A DNA stretch of 64,000 bases from Nevskiales bacterium (GTDB taxonomy: Bacteria; Pseudomonadota; Gammaproteobacteria; Steroidobacterales; GCA-2729495): contig WYBE01000067.1 in the NCBI GenBank assembly GCA_011526045.1, positions 186,001 to 250,000 of the forward strand. Reading direction: 5' to 3'. Positions 62,449-64,000 of this stretch are shown here, in pieces; the first letter of the stretch is position 1, and each line of letters begins with the position of its first letter. The notes beneath the pieces were generated by a model. The model was not told the DNA's origin and ran no database searches. It saw only the letters and a list, made by a program, of their open reading frames with translations. Position numbers and translations under genes: made by a program.

Positions 62449-64000
62449 CTAGTCCAGGTCGACCTCTGGCACTCCGGCCTGCTGGGCGCCCGGAATCGCG
62501 AGGATCGAATTGGCCACTCCCGCATCCAGGAAGTACACGTCCTGGTCGGGGGACGGATTGCGGGTAATCCACGGGCTGAACAGCAGCTTGTCGCCCCAGT
62601 TGCCGAAGGCATTGACCACACCCAGGCGGGAGTTGATGACGACTCCAAGGTCGGCGACGAAAACGCCGGTTGCGGCGTTATAGGATCGGAGTTGCACGTT
62701 GCTGCCCGAGGTCGTGACCAGGAGTTCTTTCTGTACATCGGCGCCGTTCACCCAGGCGCTCCACTCGGAATTGGCGGTCTCGACCAGGCCTGTGCCGTTG
62801 CTGAGTATCTGGGCAGCCGTGTGGACCTCGGTGGACGTCGACCAATTATCGATGACTTTGGTGAAAAACAGCCGCTCGCTACCCGCGACTCTTGCCGACA
62901 TGGAGAAGGTTGCCGAACCGCTTGCTGGCTTGGTGGCCGTTGACAGGGTCGTGGCTACCCCGCCCGTGCGGGGTATCGAGTACAGACTGTTGGAGCCGGC
63001 CAGTTCCTGTGAGAACACCACCCGAGTCGGCGTCAGGTCGTTGGCGAACAACTGCACGTAACCGGCGGTGGCCGTCCAGATGCTGGTAGGGGTGGTCGAG
63101 GTGTGGCTGATGATCCAGAGTTGTCCGTTGTTCATCCACGCATAGTGGGTCTCATCGCTGGGGCCGTTACCGCTGTAGAGGTTCGTGAAGTTGACGATGT
63201 CGGTGTCCAGACTCTGGATCGCCGTGACGGTATCTGTCGATGCCCGGTAGCGGTACAGCTTCACGGCGGCCTGCGCCGGGTCCTTGGTGACGATGTAGAA
63301 ATACGAATCAGTGGCTGTGGGCTCGCCACTGGCTCCGAGGATTACCGGACCATAGGGCGAATCCTGGATGTCGAGCAGGGTCGAAGTGCGGATCGTCAGA
63401 TTGTCGTTGTAGCTGCGCAGGCGCCAGTTGGCGCCGTTACGTTCCACGGTCAGAAACCCGAGTCGCACGTCGTCGCCCCGGAGCACCGGAGTGATCAGGT
63501 TGACAGGCGCTCCCCCATTGAGAACGGTTGCGGTGTCACCGGCGGTGGCCGTGGCCCGCACCAGTGCCATGGGGGTCGTGAGAGTCGGCATGTCACAAGA
63601 GCTGTTGCTATCGGGCAGCAGCGCCACGATCCAGTCGTTGGACGCCGAAGAACCTTTCGCGTGGTCGTGGATCGCGCCCCACACATGGCAGATGGTGCTG
63701 AGGTTCGATCGCTGTACCGGCGCCACGTTGACAGCCGTCTTGGCCAGGCTCTTGGCGAAGATCTTCCCGCTCTTGCGGTAAACCAGTTCGGACGGGAAGT
63801 TTCCGACCAGGTCTGTGCCGGGTCCGCCACCGGTGGGGAGGATCCAGGCGCTGTAACTGGCAACGCCGAAACTGACTGAGCTCACGCCGGTGTCGGCCAG
63901 GGTCGGAGTCACGCCCGGATTGTCCGGATCAACCAGCCGGTAGGCACCGGTTCCCGCGGCATCGAGAAACGGCAGCATGAACGTGCCTGCTCCCGTTACG
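62449..64000 (-). CDS. Beta-rich (propeller-like) protein, 5' end outside window
   Basis: The frame is open to the right edge, so the N-terminus is missing; about 517 residues are visible. It is rich in Ser, Thr, Asn and beta-strand stretches with repeated units such as TKDPAQAAVKLYRYRASTDTV and ELLVTTSGSNVQLRSYNA, like a TolB- or quinoprotein-type propeller. No family was identified with confidence. It precedes the two exported-protein genes by 66 bp on the same strand and probably acts outside the cytoplasm. GC content looks lower here than in the core genes. Confidence 0.55.
   Translation of the reverse strand, partial: VTGAGTFMLPFLDAAGTGAYRLVDPDNPGVTPTLADTGVSSVSFGVASYSAWILPTGGGPGTDLVGNFPSELVYRKSGKIFAKSLAKTAVNVAPVQRSNLSTICHVWGAIHDHAKGSSASNDWIVALLPDSNSSCDMPTLTTPMALVRATATAGDTATVLNGGAPVNLITPVLRGDDVRLGFLTVERNGANWRLRSYNDNLTIRTSTLLDIQDSPYGPVILGASGEPTATDSYFYIVTKDPAQAAVKLYRYRASTDTVTAIQSLDTDIVNFTNLYSGNGPSDETHYAWMNNGQLWIISHTSTTPTSIWTATAGYVQLFANDLTPTRVVFSQELAGSNSLYSIPRTGGVATTLSTATKPASGSATFSMSARVAGSERLFFTKVIDNWSTSTEVHTAAQILSNGTGLVETANSEWSAWVNGADVQKELLVTTSGSNVQLRSYNAATGVFVADLGVVINSRLGVVNAFGNWGDKLLFSPWITRNPSPDQDVYFLDAGVANSILAIPGAQQAGVPEVDLD

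Overview
The window is a GC-rich (roughly two-thirds G+C by eye) bacterial chromosome segment, densely packed with genes. Gene content and order (rsmG-parA-parB, atpIBEFHAGDC, glmU-glmS, tsaC-topA-smg-dprA, def-fmt-rsmB-DUF4390-ntrY-ntrX, argS-SPOR, priA, pntAB) are those of a gammaproteobacterium. Many of these genes lie near the replication origin in relatives such as Pseudomonas. REP-like hairpins, a TopA without zinc fingers and a dockerin-like tail on a secreted peptidase would fit the high-GC Xanthomonadales, Nevskiales or Steroidobacterales side of the class. That placement is inference, because no rRNA gene is present.

Layout. 1-4277: end of a fused peptide-type ABC ATPase, a SIMPL protein, a dihaem cytochrome c and an AcuI-like reductase. 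4329-7075: rsmG, parA and parB, with a long foldback repeat between the par genes. 7155-14466: the complete F1Fo ATP synthase operon behind a good sigma-70 promoter. 14529-21428: glmU, glmS and a small flavin-type protein, bracketed by two inverted paralogous methyltransferases. 21772-31636: an LLM oxidoreductase, then housekeeping and repair genes (rimO, an HD-domain protein, exonuclease III, prlC, gor, aroE, tag). 31676-34930: a large secreted subtilase. 34955-40885: tsaC, topA, smg, dprA and a LysM protein, all on the minus strand. 41112-48222: def, fmt, rsmB, DUF4390, ntrY and ntrX on the plus strand. 48325-54863: argS-SPOR-PLP enzyme and priA on the minus strand, with an N-formylglutamate amidohydrolase between them on plus. 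55278-57066: an ECF sigma factor operon with three small envelope proteins. 57264-60272: pntA and pntB. 60284-64000: three secreted or envelope proteins on the minus strand, including an M64 metallopeptidase, in sequence that looks less GC-rich; the last gene runs off the window.

Most of the segment is core metabolism: energy coupling (ATP synthase, transhydrogenase), amino-sugar precursors for the wall, start of translation and protein maturation, and DNA transactions. The least ordinary items are: a cluster of DnaA-box-like 9-mers beside an AT-rich tract in the 414-bp gap upstream of priA; an NtrX regulator whose AAA+ domain has lost its Walker A lysine, its Walker B acids and the sigma-54 contact loop; the roughly 280-bp foldback between parA and parB; the ECF operon encoding oppositely charged small exported proteins; and the secreted cluster at the right edge. 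No tRNA, rRNA, CRISPR array, insertion sequence or prophage was seen.
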